Shown piece after piece: positions 1 to 6,413 of a stretch of 8,121 nt of DNA. Made by a program: the position numbers and the translations under genes. The DNA lies in contig NZ_JBDIAQ010000157.1 in NCBI RefSeq assembly GCF_039812505.1, forward strand, positions 1-8,121, in the 5' to 3' direction. The DNA comes from Intrasporangium_A sp039812505 (GTDB lineage: Bacteria; Actinomycetota; Actinomycetes; Actinomycetales; Dermatophilaceae). The number at the start of each line of letters is the position of its first letter. Position 1 is the stretch's first letter. Below the pieces are notes generated by a model. The model was not told the origin of the DNA, searched no databases, and saw nothing but the letters and a program-made list of their open reading frames with translations.

Positions 1-1362
1 CAGGAACCCCAGCAGGTCGGCTCTGGTCAGCACCCCCACCGGCTTGCCGTCCGCGACGACGAGCACGGCGTCATACTCCTCGAGCGCCGCGCGGGCGGCC
101 GACACCGGCTCGCCCGAGCCGACGAGCGGCAGGCCCGGCCCCATGTGCTTCTCGACCGAGTCGGCCAGGTGGGCGCGCCCGGTGAAGAGGGCTTCGAGCA
201 GGTCCCGCTCGCTCACCGACCCGGCGACCTCGCCGGACGTGACGGGCGGCTCGGCCTTGACGACCGGCATCTGCGAGACGCCGTACTCGCGCAGGATCTG
301 CACGGCGTCGCGGATCGTCTCGTTCGGGTGGGTGTGCACGAGGGCCGGCATGTCCCCCGACTTCGAGCGCAGCACGTCGCCGACGGACTGCTCGCCGTGC
401 TCGTGCAGGAACCCGTACGAGGCCATCCACTCGTCGTTGAAGATCTTCGACAGGTAGCCACGCCCGGAGTCGGGCAGCAGCACCACGACGACGGCGTCCT
501 CGGGCAGGCCGGCCGCGACGCGCAGCGCGGCCACGACCGCCATGCCGCACGACCCCCCGACGAGCAGGCCCTCCTCGCGGGCCAGCCGCCGGGTCATCTC
601 GAACGAGTCGGCGTCGCTGACCGCGATCACGTCGTCGACGACCGACGGGTCGTAGGCGCCCGGCCAGAAGTCCTCGCCGACGCCCTCGACGAGGTACGGC
701 CGCCCGGTGCCGCCGGAGAAGACCGAGCCCTCGGGGTCGGCGGCGACGACCCGCACCGCGCCGTCGGAGACCTCCTTGAGGTAGCGACCGGTCCCGCTGA
801 TCGTGCCGCCCGTGCCGGCTCCGGCCACGAAGTGGGTCACCCGGCCGTCCGTGTCGGCCCAGATCTCCGGCCCGGTCGAGTGGTAGTGGCTGTTCGGGCC
901 CTCCGGGTTGTAGTACTGGTTCGGCTTCCAGGCGCCCTCGATCTCCTTCACGAGCCGGTCGGACACGCTGTAGTACGAGTCGGGGTGGTCGGGCGGGACG
1001 GAGGTCGGGCACACCACGACCTCGGCGCCGTACGCCGTGAGCACGTCCCGCTTGTCCTGGCTCACCTTGTCGGGGCACACGAAGACGCACCTGTAGCCGC
1101 GCCGCTGCGCGATCAGCGCCAGGCCGACCCCGGTGTTGCCGCTGGTCGGCTCGACGATCGTGCCGCCCGGCCGCAGCAGCCCCTCGCGCTCGGCGGCGTC
1201 GATCATCCGCAGCGCGATCCGGTCCTTGACCGACCCCCCGGGGTTGAAGTACTCGACCTTCGCCAGCACCGTGCAGGCCACCCCGGCGTCCTTGGTCACG
1301 ACGTTGAGCCTGACGAGCGGGGTGTTCCCGACGAGGTCTGCGATGTGCTCGGCGTACTTCAC
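1..1362 (-). CDS. cbs: cystathionine beta-synthase, PLP enzyme with C-terminal CBS-domain pair (C-terminus cut by window edge)
   Basis: Cytoplasmic PLP enzyme that condenses serine with homocysteine to cystathionine, the first step of transsulfuration, and can also release H2S. 454 codons are visible. The last is a leucine in RADLLGFL, so only a short tail should be missing if the length is near the roughly 460 residues I recall for mycobacterial Cbs. Seen: NTPLVRL (13-19), PLP lysine in GGSVKDR (K46), substrate loop PTSGNTG (72-78), phosphate-binding GAGTGGT (181-187). About residues 325-454 form two CBS (Bateman) repeats. There is no N-terminal haem-binding extension, as in other bacterial enzymes. 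I chose the GTG start at 1362 because AAGGA lies 7 nt upstream; an ATG just before it reads straight into a stop. Transcribed divergently from the SGNH hydrolase. The retained CBS pair separates it from plain cysteine synthase (CysK/CysM). Confidence 0.95.
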   Translation of the reverse strand, partial: MKYAEHIADLVGNTPLVRLNVVTKDAGVACTVLAKVEYFNPGGSVKDRIALRMIDAAEREGLLRPGGTIVEPTSGNTGVGLALIAQRRGYRCVFVCPDKVSQDKRDVLTAYGAEVVVCPTSVPPDHPDSYYSVSDRLVKEIEGAWKPNQYYNPEGPNSHYHSTGPEIWADTDGRVTHFVAGAGTGGTISGTGRYLKEVSDGAVRVVAADPEGSVFSGGTGRPYLVEGVGEDFWPGAYDPSVVDDVIAVSDADSFEMTRRLAREEGLLVGGSCGMAVVAALRVAAGLPEDAVVVVLLPDSGRGYLSKIFNDEWMASYGFLHEHGEQSVGDVLRSKSGDMPALVHTHPNETIRDAVQILREYGVSQMPVVKAEPPVTSGEVAGSVSERDLLEALFTGRAHLADSVEKHMGPGLPLVGSGEPVSAARAALEEYDAVLVVADGKPVGVLTRADLLGFL

Positions 1363-1459
1363 GCTGTCATCCTTGCAGACGCTCCGGCTCCCTCCCAGCT
1401 CGTCCGGTATGCCGCCCACCGGCCTTTCCGTCGCAGCCCCGCTTCCCTGCGGCGCGGGC

Positions 1460-1471
1460 TCCCGGCCGGGA
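1460..1471. repeat. 12-bp perfect palindrome in the cbs/hydrolase divergent region
   Basis: TCCCGGCCGGGA reads the same on both strands. It lies about 98 bp upstream of the cbs start and 146 bp upstream of the hydrolase start, so it could be an operator for either gene. Short GC-only palindromes arise by chance in DNA of this composition, so a function is only inferred. Confidence 0.35.
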
Positions 1472-1498
1472 CCTGGCGCCCGCCCGACCCGCACTCGA

Positions 1499-1531
1499 GG
1501 CCCGCTCGGCGAGAGGAGACGGGAGCGGGCC
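1499..1531. repeat. 9-bp perfect inverted repeat with purine-rich 15-nt loop
   Basis: GGCCCGCTC (1499-1507) is the exact reverse complement of GAGCGGGCC (1523-1531). The 15-nt loop contains GAGAGGAG, which resembles a ribosome-binding site. No start codon with a sensible reading frame follows the loop. It lies about 30 bp upstream of a candidate -10 box for the hydrolase. It may be a dyad operator, or a terminator-like stem on the cbs side. I see no U-tract on either side. Confidence 0.4.
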
Positions 1532-1562
1532 GCAGACGCCCGCACCAGGCCCTACCGCGCGT

Positions 1563-1568
1563 TACCGT
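1563..1568 (+). promoter_or_regulatory. candidate -10 box for the SGNH hydrolase gene
   Basis: TACCGT fits the actinobacterial TANNNT -10 pattern and lies 48 nt upstream of the ATG at 1617. No convincing -35 hexamer is seen 16-19 nt upstream, so this is a weak call. Confidence 0.25.
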
Positions 1569-1616
1569 GAGAGCAACGACAGGTTCACGGACCGGTTCGA
1601 GGCGAGAGGAACGCGA

Positions 1617-2762
1617 ATGGGTCGGGCACGGCGCGCGCGGCGGGTCGCGCAGCAGGCCGTCTACGGCGGTGGGGGTGCAGCCGCGGCACTCGGCGCTCTC
1701 GGGCTGGCCGGCTACGGCGTGCTGCGCATCGAGGCCCTGCTGGCCAAGCGCATCGTCGGATCACCGTTCGACGGGTCACCGGACGACAACGGCACCTACG
1801 GCTACGGGCCGGGCGACCCGGTGCGGTTCGTCATGCTCGGCGACTCGACCGCCGCCGGGATGGGCGCCGCGCACCGCGAGCAGACCGTGGGCGCGACCAT
1901 CGCCAACGGGGTCGCGGCCCTGTCCGGCCGACCGGTGGAGCTGACCAACGTCGCGGTCGTCGGGGCCGAGTCGCCCCAGCTCGGCGACCAGGTGGTGCGG
2001 GCCCTCGAGCTGGTCCCGCACCCCGACGTCGCCGTGATCTCCATCGGTGCCAACGACGTCACCCACCGCAACGACCGCTCCGCCGCGGTCCGGCACCTCG
2101 AGATGGCCGTCAGCCGGCTGCGCGGGACGGGGGCCGAGGTGGTCGTGGCGACCTGCCCCGACCTCGGCGCGGTCGAGCCGCTCCCGCAGCCGCTGAAGCT
2201 GCTCGCGCGGCGCTGGTCGCGCGACCTCGCCGCGGCGCAGACCGTCGCGGTCGTGGAGGCGGGCGGCCGGGCCGTCTCGGTGGGCAACCTGCTCGGCCCG
2301 AGCTTCATGCGCGACCCGAAGGTGATGTTCAGCGAGGACCGCTTCCACCCGTCGCCGGCCGGCTATGCCCGGCTCGCCGCGGCCCTGCTGCCCTCGGTCG
2401 TGGCCGCCCTCGGGCTGCTGGACGAGCCGGCGGCCGTGCCGGACTCGCCGCACATCCGGCACGGCGAGGGCGTCGGGCCGCTCGCCGTCGCCGCGACCAA
2501 GGCCGTCCGGCACCCCGGCAGCGAGGTCGGCCCGGCGGAGGTCAGCGGGGAGTCCCGCGGTCCGCACGGCCGCTGGGCGGTCCTGCTCCATCGCGTGCTG
2601 GCGCCGGTGCCGCAGCTGCGGGGCGGACCGGAGGCGTCGAACGGCTCGGCCGGGACCACCTCGGGCCGGGGCGACGAGCCACCGGCGGACCCGGCCGGCG
2701 AGCAGCCGGACCCGGGGCCGGCGCCCGACCCGACGCCCCTGCGTGGTCACCCGGCCCGCTGA
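1617..2762 (+). CDS. SGNH/GDSL-family hydrolase, membrane-anchored esterase/lipase-like
   Basis: 381-residue hydrolase of the SGNH (GDSL) superfamily, probably acting on esters outside the membrane. A basic N-terminus (RRARR) precedes a hydrophobic stretch at about 15-36, suggesting a signal anchor or uncleaved signal peptide. The catalytic blocks are all present: GDST with nucleophile Ser77, a glycine in VVGAES (G116), GAND with Asn146, and the DRFH motif supplying Asp241 and His244. After about residue 330 the protein becomes a Pro/Gly/Asp-rich, probably disordered tail. The ATG has GAGAGGA 6 nt upstream. Its place next to cbs and before the thiolase matches, from memory, M. tuberculosis Rv1075c, a GDSL esterase. 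The natural substrate cannot be read from sequence; acyl lipids or acetylated envelope sugars are both possible. Confidence 0.9.
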   Translation: MGRARRARRVAQQAVYGGGGAAAALGALGLAGYGVLRIEALLAKRIVGSPFDGSPDDNGTYGYGPGDPVRFVMLGDSTAAGMGAAHREQTVGATIANGVAALSGRPVELTNVAVVGAESPQLGDQVVRALELVPHPDVAVISIGANDVTHRNDRSAAVRHLEMAVSRLRGTGAEVVVATCPDLGAVEPLPQPLKLLARRWSRDLAAAQTVAVVEAGGRAVSVGNLLGPSFMRDPKVMFSEDRFHPSPAGYARLAAALLPSVVAALGLLDEPAAVPDSPHIRHGEGVGPLAVAATKAVRHPGSEVGPAEVSGESRGPHGRWAVLLHRVLAPVPQLRGGPEASNGSAGTTSGRGDEPPADPAGEQPDPGPAPDPTPLRGHPAR

Positions 2763-2797
2763 GCACGTTCGGCTCGGGCTCCTCGAGTGCGACGACC

Positions 2798-2814
2798 CGG
2801 GCTACTTCAGCCCG
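2798..2814. terminator. short hairpin at the convergent hydrolase/lipoprotein junction
   Basis: CGGGCT (2798-2803) and AGCCCG (2809-2814) form a 6-bp stem with a 5-nt loop, overlapping the TAG stop of the lipoprotein gene. The two genes converge with only 39 nt between their stops, so a bidirectional terminator is expected here. There is no T-run on either strand, so it is not a classical intrinsic terminator. Confidence 0.35.
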
Positions 2815-3563
2815 ACGACCTCATCGGGCGGCGGGGCCTTGATGTCGAGCTCCTCGCCCCACTGCGAGAAGGTCAGCTGTAGCGGCTTCTCCTTCGGGCC
2901 GACGATGCGGACCAGCTGCATCGAGTCCTTGGCGACGTAGAGCGCGCCGTTCTGCGCGCCGGACGGGCCGGTCAGCACCCAGCAGTCGACGCCGTCGACC
3001 GTCTCGGAGCCCACGCGGCCGTTCAGCCCGCTGGCGTCGAGCGAGCCGAACGACTTTTCCACCAGGGACCTGAGGCTGAAGCTCTGCGCCAGGTCGCCCA
3101 CGCTGGCGGCCGGTGCCTTGACGAACTTGTCGCCGGCCGCCTGGACCAGCTTGGCGAAGCCGAGCGCCTTCCAGCCGGTCGCGTCGGCCTGCAGGTAGAC
3201 GTCGCCGCCCACGGCGATCAGGTGGACGTTGCCCAGGCCGTGCTGCGTCAGGCGCAGGTCGAGGGTCTTGCCGTCGGCGGCACCCTGCCAGGAGATCTTC
3301 GTCGTCGCGCCGTCGCGGTCGAACTCACCCGTGACGACGGCCGAGGTTGCGGCCAGCGCGTTCGACTTGGCCCGGTCGAAGATCTCGGCCGGCTTCGGCG
3401 GCTGCGTGTCGGTGGTGGGCGCCGGGGTGGTGCCGGTGCTCGAGGTCGCCACGGTCTGGCCATCCGGTGTGGCCGGGCTCTCGGACCGCGAGCAGGCCGT
3501 GACGCTCGCCGTGATGGCCAAGGCGCTGGCGAGCGCGGAGGCACGCCGGATCGTCGGGTTCAT
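2802..3563 (-). CDS. secreted lipoprotein, LprG/LppX-like
   Basis: 253-residue predicted lipoprotein. The signal peptide has a basic n-region (RR at 6-7), a short alanine-rich core and a lipobox VTAC, so Cys24 should be lipidated after cleavage. A Ser/Thr/Pro-rich linker (about 25-55) leads to a single folded domain. Its pattern resembles the mycobacterial LprG/LppX/LprA family: an N-terminal helix of the DRAKSNALAATSAV type, alternating short beta strands, and a C-terminal LTFSQWGEELDIKAPP stretch like the LprG ending. Known members carry triacylated lipids or lipoglycans to the outer envelope; that role here is inferred from resemblance, not proven. The ATG at 3563 has GGGGAG close upstream. 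The gene sits between the hydrolase and thiolase, which I recall as neighbours in mycobacteria, so it is probably a lineage-specific addition. No MFS transporter (the usual lprG partner) is visible. Confidence 0.75.
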   Translation of the reverse strand: MNPTIRRASALASALAITASVTACSRSESPATPDGQTVATSSTGTTPAPTTDTQPPKPAEIFDRAKSNALAATSAVVTGEFDRDGATTKISWQGAADGKTLDLRLTQHGLGNVHLIAVGGDVYLQADATGWKALGFAKLVQAAGDKFVKAPAASVGDLAQSFSLRSLVEKSFGSLDASGLNGRVGSETVDGVDCWVLTGPSGAQNGALYVAKDSMQLVRIVGPKEKPLQLTFSQWGEELDIKAPPPDEVVGLK

Positions 3564-3640
3564 CGCTCCCCTGTCCTGGGCGCACCGCGGCGGGGGCGCC
3601 GTCCTGGCCCTACCGCGATGGTGGGGCGTCCGTCCCGATC

Positions 3641-3646
3641 ACCCTA
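3641..3646 (-). promoter_or_regulatory. candidate -10 box for the lipoprotein gene
   Basis: On the minus strand this reads TAGGGT within GGTTAGGGTGAT, a good TANNNT actinobacterial -10, 77 nt upstream of the lipoprotein ATG. A nearly identical TTAGGGTGGT occurs upstream of the Bax-inhibitor-like gene. I see no convincing -35. Confidence 0.35.
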
Positions 3647-3744
3647 ACCGCTGACTGCCTCGGCCCCGGACCAACCCGGCACACCGAGCGCGTCGCCCCC
3701 GGTCGGGCCGTCCCGTCGGGGACCCGCTCCACAGGCGAGCACTA

Positions 3745-3764
3745 CCGCCTCGGGAGGTGGGCGG
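3745..3764. promoter_or_regulatory. imperfect dyad next to the thiolase promoter, possible operator
   Basis: CCGCC (3745-3749) and GGCGG (3760-3764) face each other, with an inner CCTC-GG-GAGG. The dyad ends 2 nt before a candidate -10 box for the thiolase, so a bound repressor would block RNA polymerase. Fatty-acid genes in actinobacteria are often controlled by TetR-type repressors, but this dyad does not match an operator I know. Confidence 0.25.
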
Positions 3765-3766
3765 CA

Positions 3767-3772
3767 TACCAT
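3767..3772 (+). promoter_or_regulatory. candidate -10 box for the thiolase gene
   Basis: TACCAT fits TANNNT and lies 46 nt upstream of the GTG at 3819. The -35 position falls in the adjoining dyad and shows no clear TTGACA-like hexamer. Confidence 0.3.
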
Positions 3773-3818
3773 CTGGTCAGGGTGAGCGCCCGCTTACCCA
3801 GCTCATCGAGGAGGACCC

Positions 3819-5042
3819 GTGCCCGAAGCCGTCATCGTCTCCACCGCTCGCTCGCCGTTCGGGAGGGCCTTCAAGGGGAGCCTGAAGGACGTCCGCCCCG
3901 ACGACCTGGCCACGACCGTCATCCAGGCCGCGCTGGACAAGGTGCCCGAGCTCGACAAGAGCCTGGTCGAGGACATCTACCTCGGCTGCGCGGAGCCGTG
4001 CGGCCGGCACGGCTCGAACATGGCCCGCGTGGTGGCGACGCTGCTCGGTCTCGACAACACCCCGGGCGCCACCGTCAACCGATTCTGCGCGAGCTCGGCG
4101 CAGACCACACGGATGGCCTTCCACGCGATCAAGGCGGGCGAGGGCGACATCTTCGTGTCGGCCGGGGTCGAGTGCGTCTCGCAGTACCTCGACTGGTCCG
4201 GTGCCGGTGGGGCGAAGGCGGACGTGCAGAACCCGCGGTTCGCCGACGCGCAGGAGCGCAGCGCGAAGATGGCGCAGACGAACGAGACGTGGACCGACCC
4301 GCGCGAGAACGGCGCGCTGCCCGACATCTACATCGCCATGGGCCAGACGGCCGAGAACGTCGCGACCGCCTACGGGATCGGTCGCGAGCGGCAGGACGAG
4401 TGGGGGGTGACCTCGCAGAACCGCTGCGAGGCCGCCATCGGCCGGGGCTTCTTCGACTGGGAGATCACCCCGATCACCACGCCGAGCGGCACGGTCGTGA
4501 CCAAGGACGACGGGCCGCGCCCGGGCGTCACGCTCGAGGCGGTCCGGGCACTGAACCCGGCCTTCCGCGAGAACGGCACCGTGACCGCCGGCAACTGCTG
4601 CCCGCTGAACGACGGCGCCGCCGCCCTGGTGGTCATGAGCGACACGAAGGCCAGGGAGCTCGGCCTGACCCCGCTCGCCCGGGTCGTGGCGACCGCGGCG
4701 ACGGCCCTGTCACCTGAGATCATGGGGCTCGGCCCGATCGAGGCCAGCCGGCTGGCCCTCAAGCGGGCCGGCATGACGATCGGCGACCTGGACATCTACG
4801 AGATCAACGAGGCGTTCGCCGCGCAGGTCCTGGCCTCGGCGGACGCGCTCGGCATGGACCACGACAAGCTCAACGTCAACGGCGGCGCGATCGCGATCGG
4901 CCACCCGTTCGGCGCGACCGGGGCCCGGATCACCGGCACGATCATCAACGCGCTGCGCGAGCGCGACCAGCAGCTCGGCCTGATGACGATGTGCGTCGGC
5001 GGTGGCCAGGGCATGGCGGTGATCTTCGAGCGGCTCTCCTGA
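3819..5042 (+). CDS. acetyl-CoA C-acyltransferase (thiolase, FadA family)
   Basis: 407-residue type thiolase that cleaves 3-ketoacyl-CoA with CoA to acetyl-CoA and a shortened acyl-CoA, the last step of beta-oxidation, or runs in reverse to make acetoacetyl-CoA. All catalytic elements are present: acyl-accepting Cys90 in NRFCASS, the NEAF motif (330-333), His362 in GHPFGATG, and the second Cys392 in CVGGGQG. The length fits the family. I chose the GTG start at 3819 because it follows a strong GAGGAGGA site (3808-3815) and begins MPEAVIVSTARSPFG, the usual thiolase N-terminus. Position and strand match, from memory, fadA3 (Rv1074c) of M. tuberculosis. No acyl-CoA dehydrogenase or hydratase is beside it, so the chain length or pathway served is not visible. 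The usual NxxCxSG motif is NRFCASS here, with Ser in place of Gly after the Ser. Confidence 0.93.
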   Translation: MPEAVIVSTARSPFGRAFKGSLKDVRPDDLATTVIQAALDKVPELDKSLVEDIYLGCAEPCGRHGSNMARVVATLLGLDNTPGATVNRFCASSAQTTRMAFHAIKAGEGDIFVSAGVECVSQYLDWSGAGGAKADVQNPRFADAQERSAKMAQTNETWTDPRENGALPDIYIAMGQTAENVATAYGIGRERQDEWGVTSQNRCEAAIGRGFFDWEITPITTPSGTVVTKDDGPRPGVTLEAVRALNPAFRENGTVTAGNCCPLNDGAAALVVMSDTKARELGLTPLARVVATAATALSPEIMGLGPIEASRLALKRAGMTIGDLDIYEINEAFAAQVLASADALGMDHDKLNVNGGAIAIGHPFGATGARITGTIINALRERDQQLGLMTMCVGGGQGMAVIFERLS

Positions 5043-5069
5043 GGCGCTCCCTGCGTCTCGAACCGACCC

Positions 5070-5088
5070 CCCGAACGGACCGTTCGGG
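5070..5088. terminator. 19-bp near-perfect palindrome, likely bidirectional terminator
   Basis: CCCGAACGG (5070-5078) and CCGTTCGGG (5080-5088) are exact reverse complements separated by one base. As RNA this would form a strong stem on either strand. In practice the loop would be 3 or more nt, because the innermost bases cannot close. It starts 27 nt after the thiolase stop and lies between convergent genes, the expected place for a shared terminator. There is no T-run, which is usual in high-GC actinobacteria. It overlaps a second palindrome at 5087-5096. Confidence 0.55.
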
Positions 5089-5138
5089 TTCGAACCGGCT
5101 GGTCCACCGGCCCGTTCGGACTCCGACGGTCCGTTCGG
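5071..5138. repeat. cluster of CCGTTCGG repeats and a GGTTCGAACC palindrome
   Basis: CCGTTCGG occurs directly at 5080-5087, 5112-5119 and 5131-5138, and inverted (CCGAACGG) at 5071-5078. The perfect palindrome GGTTCGAACC sits at 5087-5096. The inverted copy could pair with any of the three direct copies, giving alternative stems. The whole cluster fills the 99-bp gap between the thiolase and the small ORF. It may be only a complex terminator; repeated octamers could also be protein-binding sites. Confidence 0.55.
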
Positions 5139-5141
5139 CGG

Positions 5142-5492
5142 TCAGCCCCGTTGCGCGAGGGACTTCCGGATGCCGCTCAGCTCGCCGGTGAGGTCGGTGA
5201 CCCGGGCGACCGGCCGGGTCACCCCGGGCGGGATCGCGGCGAAGGCGGCGCAGTGGTCGTGCACCATCACGGCGAGCTGGTCCATCACGACCGCTGGCCC
5301 GAGGTCGGGCACCGGCGCCGTGGCCCGGCCGCGCGAGCGCGCCACGTCGTCGGCGAGCCGCTGGACGAGGGCGGCGACCGGCGGCATACAGCGCAGCGCG
5401 TGGTCGAGCGGCAGCTGGTGCCACCGCTCGACCACGCGCGTCAGCTCTGCCGAGACCTCCTGCGGGACAGGCGACCCCGGCTGGGGGTTCAT
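5142..5492 (-). CDS. small protein of unknown function, translationally coupled to the Bax-inhibitor-like gene
   Basis: 116-residue protein; I do not recognise a characterised family. It is mainly amphipathic helix: a Pro-rich start (2-10), helices at about 11-26, 38-54 and 65-86, and a helical C-terminus (about 96-114) ending SLAQRG. A His/Cys patch, VHDHC, lies at 77-81. No signal peptide or membrane segment is seen, so it is probably cytoplasmic. Its ATG overlaps the TGA of the upstream membrane-protein gene by 4 nt (ATGA). No clear ribosome site precedes it, so translation probably depends on ribosomes finishing the upstream gene. The same frame stays open far upstream, through the membrane-protein gene, but there it is an Arg/Pro-rich shadow. 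The change to ordinary composition at this ATG supports the start. A partner or regulatory role for the membrane protein is possible but inferred. Confidence 0.72.
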   Translation of the reverse strand: MNPQPGSPVPQEVSAELTRVVERWHQLPLDHALRCMPPVAALVQRLADDVARSRGRATAPVPDLGPAVVMDQLAVMVHDHCAAFAAIPPGVTRPVARVTDLTGELSGIRKSLAQRG

Positions 5493-6355
5493 TCGCGCAG
5501 GCGGGCGAAGAGCCGGACGAACTCGATGTAGAGCCACACGACCGAGACGATCAGGCCGTGGGCGAGCAGCCACGAGTACTTGCTGGGAGCGCCCGACCGG
5601 ACGGCCTGGTCGATCGAGTCGAAGTCGATGGCCAGCGAGTACGCCGCCAGGCCGGTGCCGAGCAGCGACAGGATGATGCCGAGACCGCCGCTGCCGCCGA
5701 AGCCCCAGCCACCGAGGACGCCGAACATCTGCAGGACGAACTGGAGCAGCAGGAAGATCATGTACCCGCCGGCGGCGATCATGAACATCCGCCGGGCCCG
5801 GCTGGTGACCTTGATGATGCCCGTCGCGTAGCCGGCGTACATCGCGGCGAAGGTGCAGACCGTCGCGAGGACGGCCATGAGCACGACGCCCTGGTACTTC
5901 TCGACCGAGTTGATCGCGTAGCTGAAGGCGCCCAGGAAGACGCCCTCGACGACCGCGTACAGCACGATGAGCGGGACCACGACCCGCTTCATGAACGCGA
6001 TGGCGAGCCCGAGGACGAGGCCGAGGATCATGCCGCCGAGCCAGAGCGGGCTGGCGAGCGACGGCGTCTGGTCGACCATGAACCAGGTGACCCCGCCCGC
6101 GGCGACGAGCAGGACGAACAGGCCCAGGCTCTTCATGACGACGTCGTCGAGCGTGACCCGGCCGGTGTCGACCGGCCCGGCGCTCTGGCGGGCGTACATC
6201 TCGTTGAGCTGCTCGGCCGAGAGCGTCTGCTGGGCGGCGTACCCTGCGCTGGCGGCCTGGCCGCGCTGGTGGGGCGGCGGGGCGTTGAAGCCGGCGTACC
6301 GCTCCTTCTCTATCTGCTTGTTGAGCCGGTCGAAGACCGGGTTTCCACCTGCCAT
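5489..6355 (-). CDS. Bax inhibitor-1/YccA-like seven-helix membrane protein
   Basis: 288-residue integral membrane protein of the Bax inhibitor-1 superfamily (actinobacterial YccA-like branch). A soluble Gln/Pro-rich N-terminus (1-70) precedes seven hydrophobic helices at about 77-94, 104-122, 126-148, 157-181, 190-211, 225-245 and 262-284. The family signature is in helix 6 and after it (SLAIDFDSID, 240-249). Its acidic residues correspond broadly to the acidic residues implicated in pH-gated Ca2+ leak in studied homologues such as Bacillus YetJ. Ca2+ transport here is inferred from the family only. The ATG at 6355 begins MAGGNPVFDRL and has GGGGAGG 10 nt upstream; an in-frame start further up lacks hydrophobic or conserved character. 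From memory it corresponds to Rv1072 of M. tuberculosis in position and strand. An ECF-sigma-like promoter lies upstream, and the small ORF downstream is coupled to it. Confidence 0.87.
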   Translation of the reverse strand: MAGGNPVFDRLNKQIEKERYAGFNAPPPHQRGQAASAGYAAQQTLSAEQLNEMYARQSAGPVDTGRVTLDDVVMKSLGLFVLLVAAGGVTWFMVDQTPSLASPLWLGGMILGLVLGLAIAFMKRVVVPLIVLYAVVEGVFLGAFSYAINSVEKYQGVVLMAVLATVCTFAAMYAGYATGIIKVTSRARRMFMIAAGGYMIFLLLQFVLQMFGVLGGWGFGGSGGLGIILSLLGTGLAAYSLAIDFDSIDQAVRSGAPSKYSWLLAHGLIVSVVWLYIEFVRLFARLRE

Positions 6356-6407
6356 GTGTTGCGTGCCTCCCCGACACTTGGGGCCACCCGTCGTGGCGAC
6401 TGTCACC

Positions 6408-6413
6408 ACCCTA
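6408..6413 (-). promoter_or_regulatory. alternative vegetative -10 box for the Bax-inhibitor-like gene
   Basis: Minus strand reads TAGGGT in TTTAGGGTGGT, 52 nt upstream of the ATG at 6355. It matches TANNNT and closely resembles the box upstream of the lipoprotein gene. The expected -35 position has no TTGACA-like sequence, so it competes with the ECF-type reading of the same region. Confidence 0.3.

Noticed and set aside
145..1944. A 599-codon open frame on the plus strand
   Set aside because: It runs antisense through cbs, across the divergent intergenic region and out of frame into the hydrolase. The antisense strand of a GC-rich gene readily lacks stops. Its product has no family pattern, while the opposite frame gives a complete cystathionine beta-synthase.
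3564..3818. Possible small gene in the lipoprotein/thiolase divergent region
   Set aside because: Plus-strand frames crossing it are continuations of the antisense of the lipoprotein. No start with a ribosome site gives a plausible product before the thiolase.
5085..5098. Sequence like a tRNA T-arm (CGGGTTCGAACCGG), possible tRNA remnant or attachment site
   Set aside because: No acceptor, D or anticodon stem can be built around it, and it is fully explained by the overlapping palindromes. No repeat of the nearby tRNA 3' end is present.
5493..6377. Upstream extension of the small ORF (frame open back to 6377, 411 codons in all)
   Set aside because: The extension overlaps the Bax-inhibitor-like gene in another frame and is Arg/Pro-rich shadow sequence. 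The 7-helix product in the alternative frame is clearly real, and the ATGA overlap gives a natural start at 5492.
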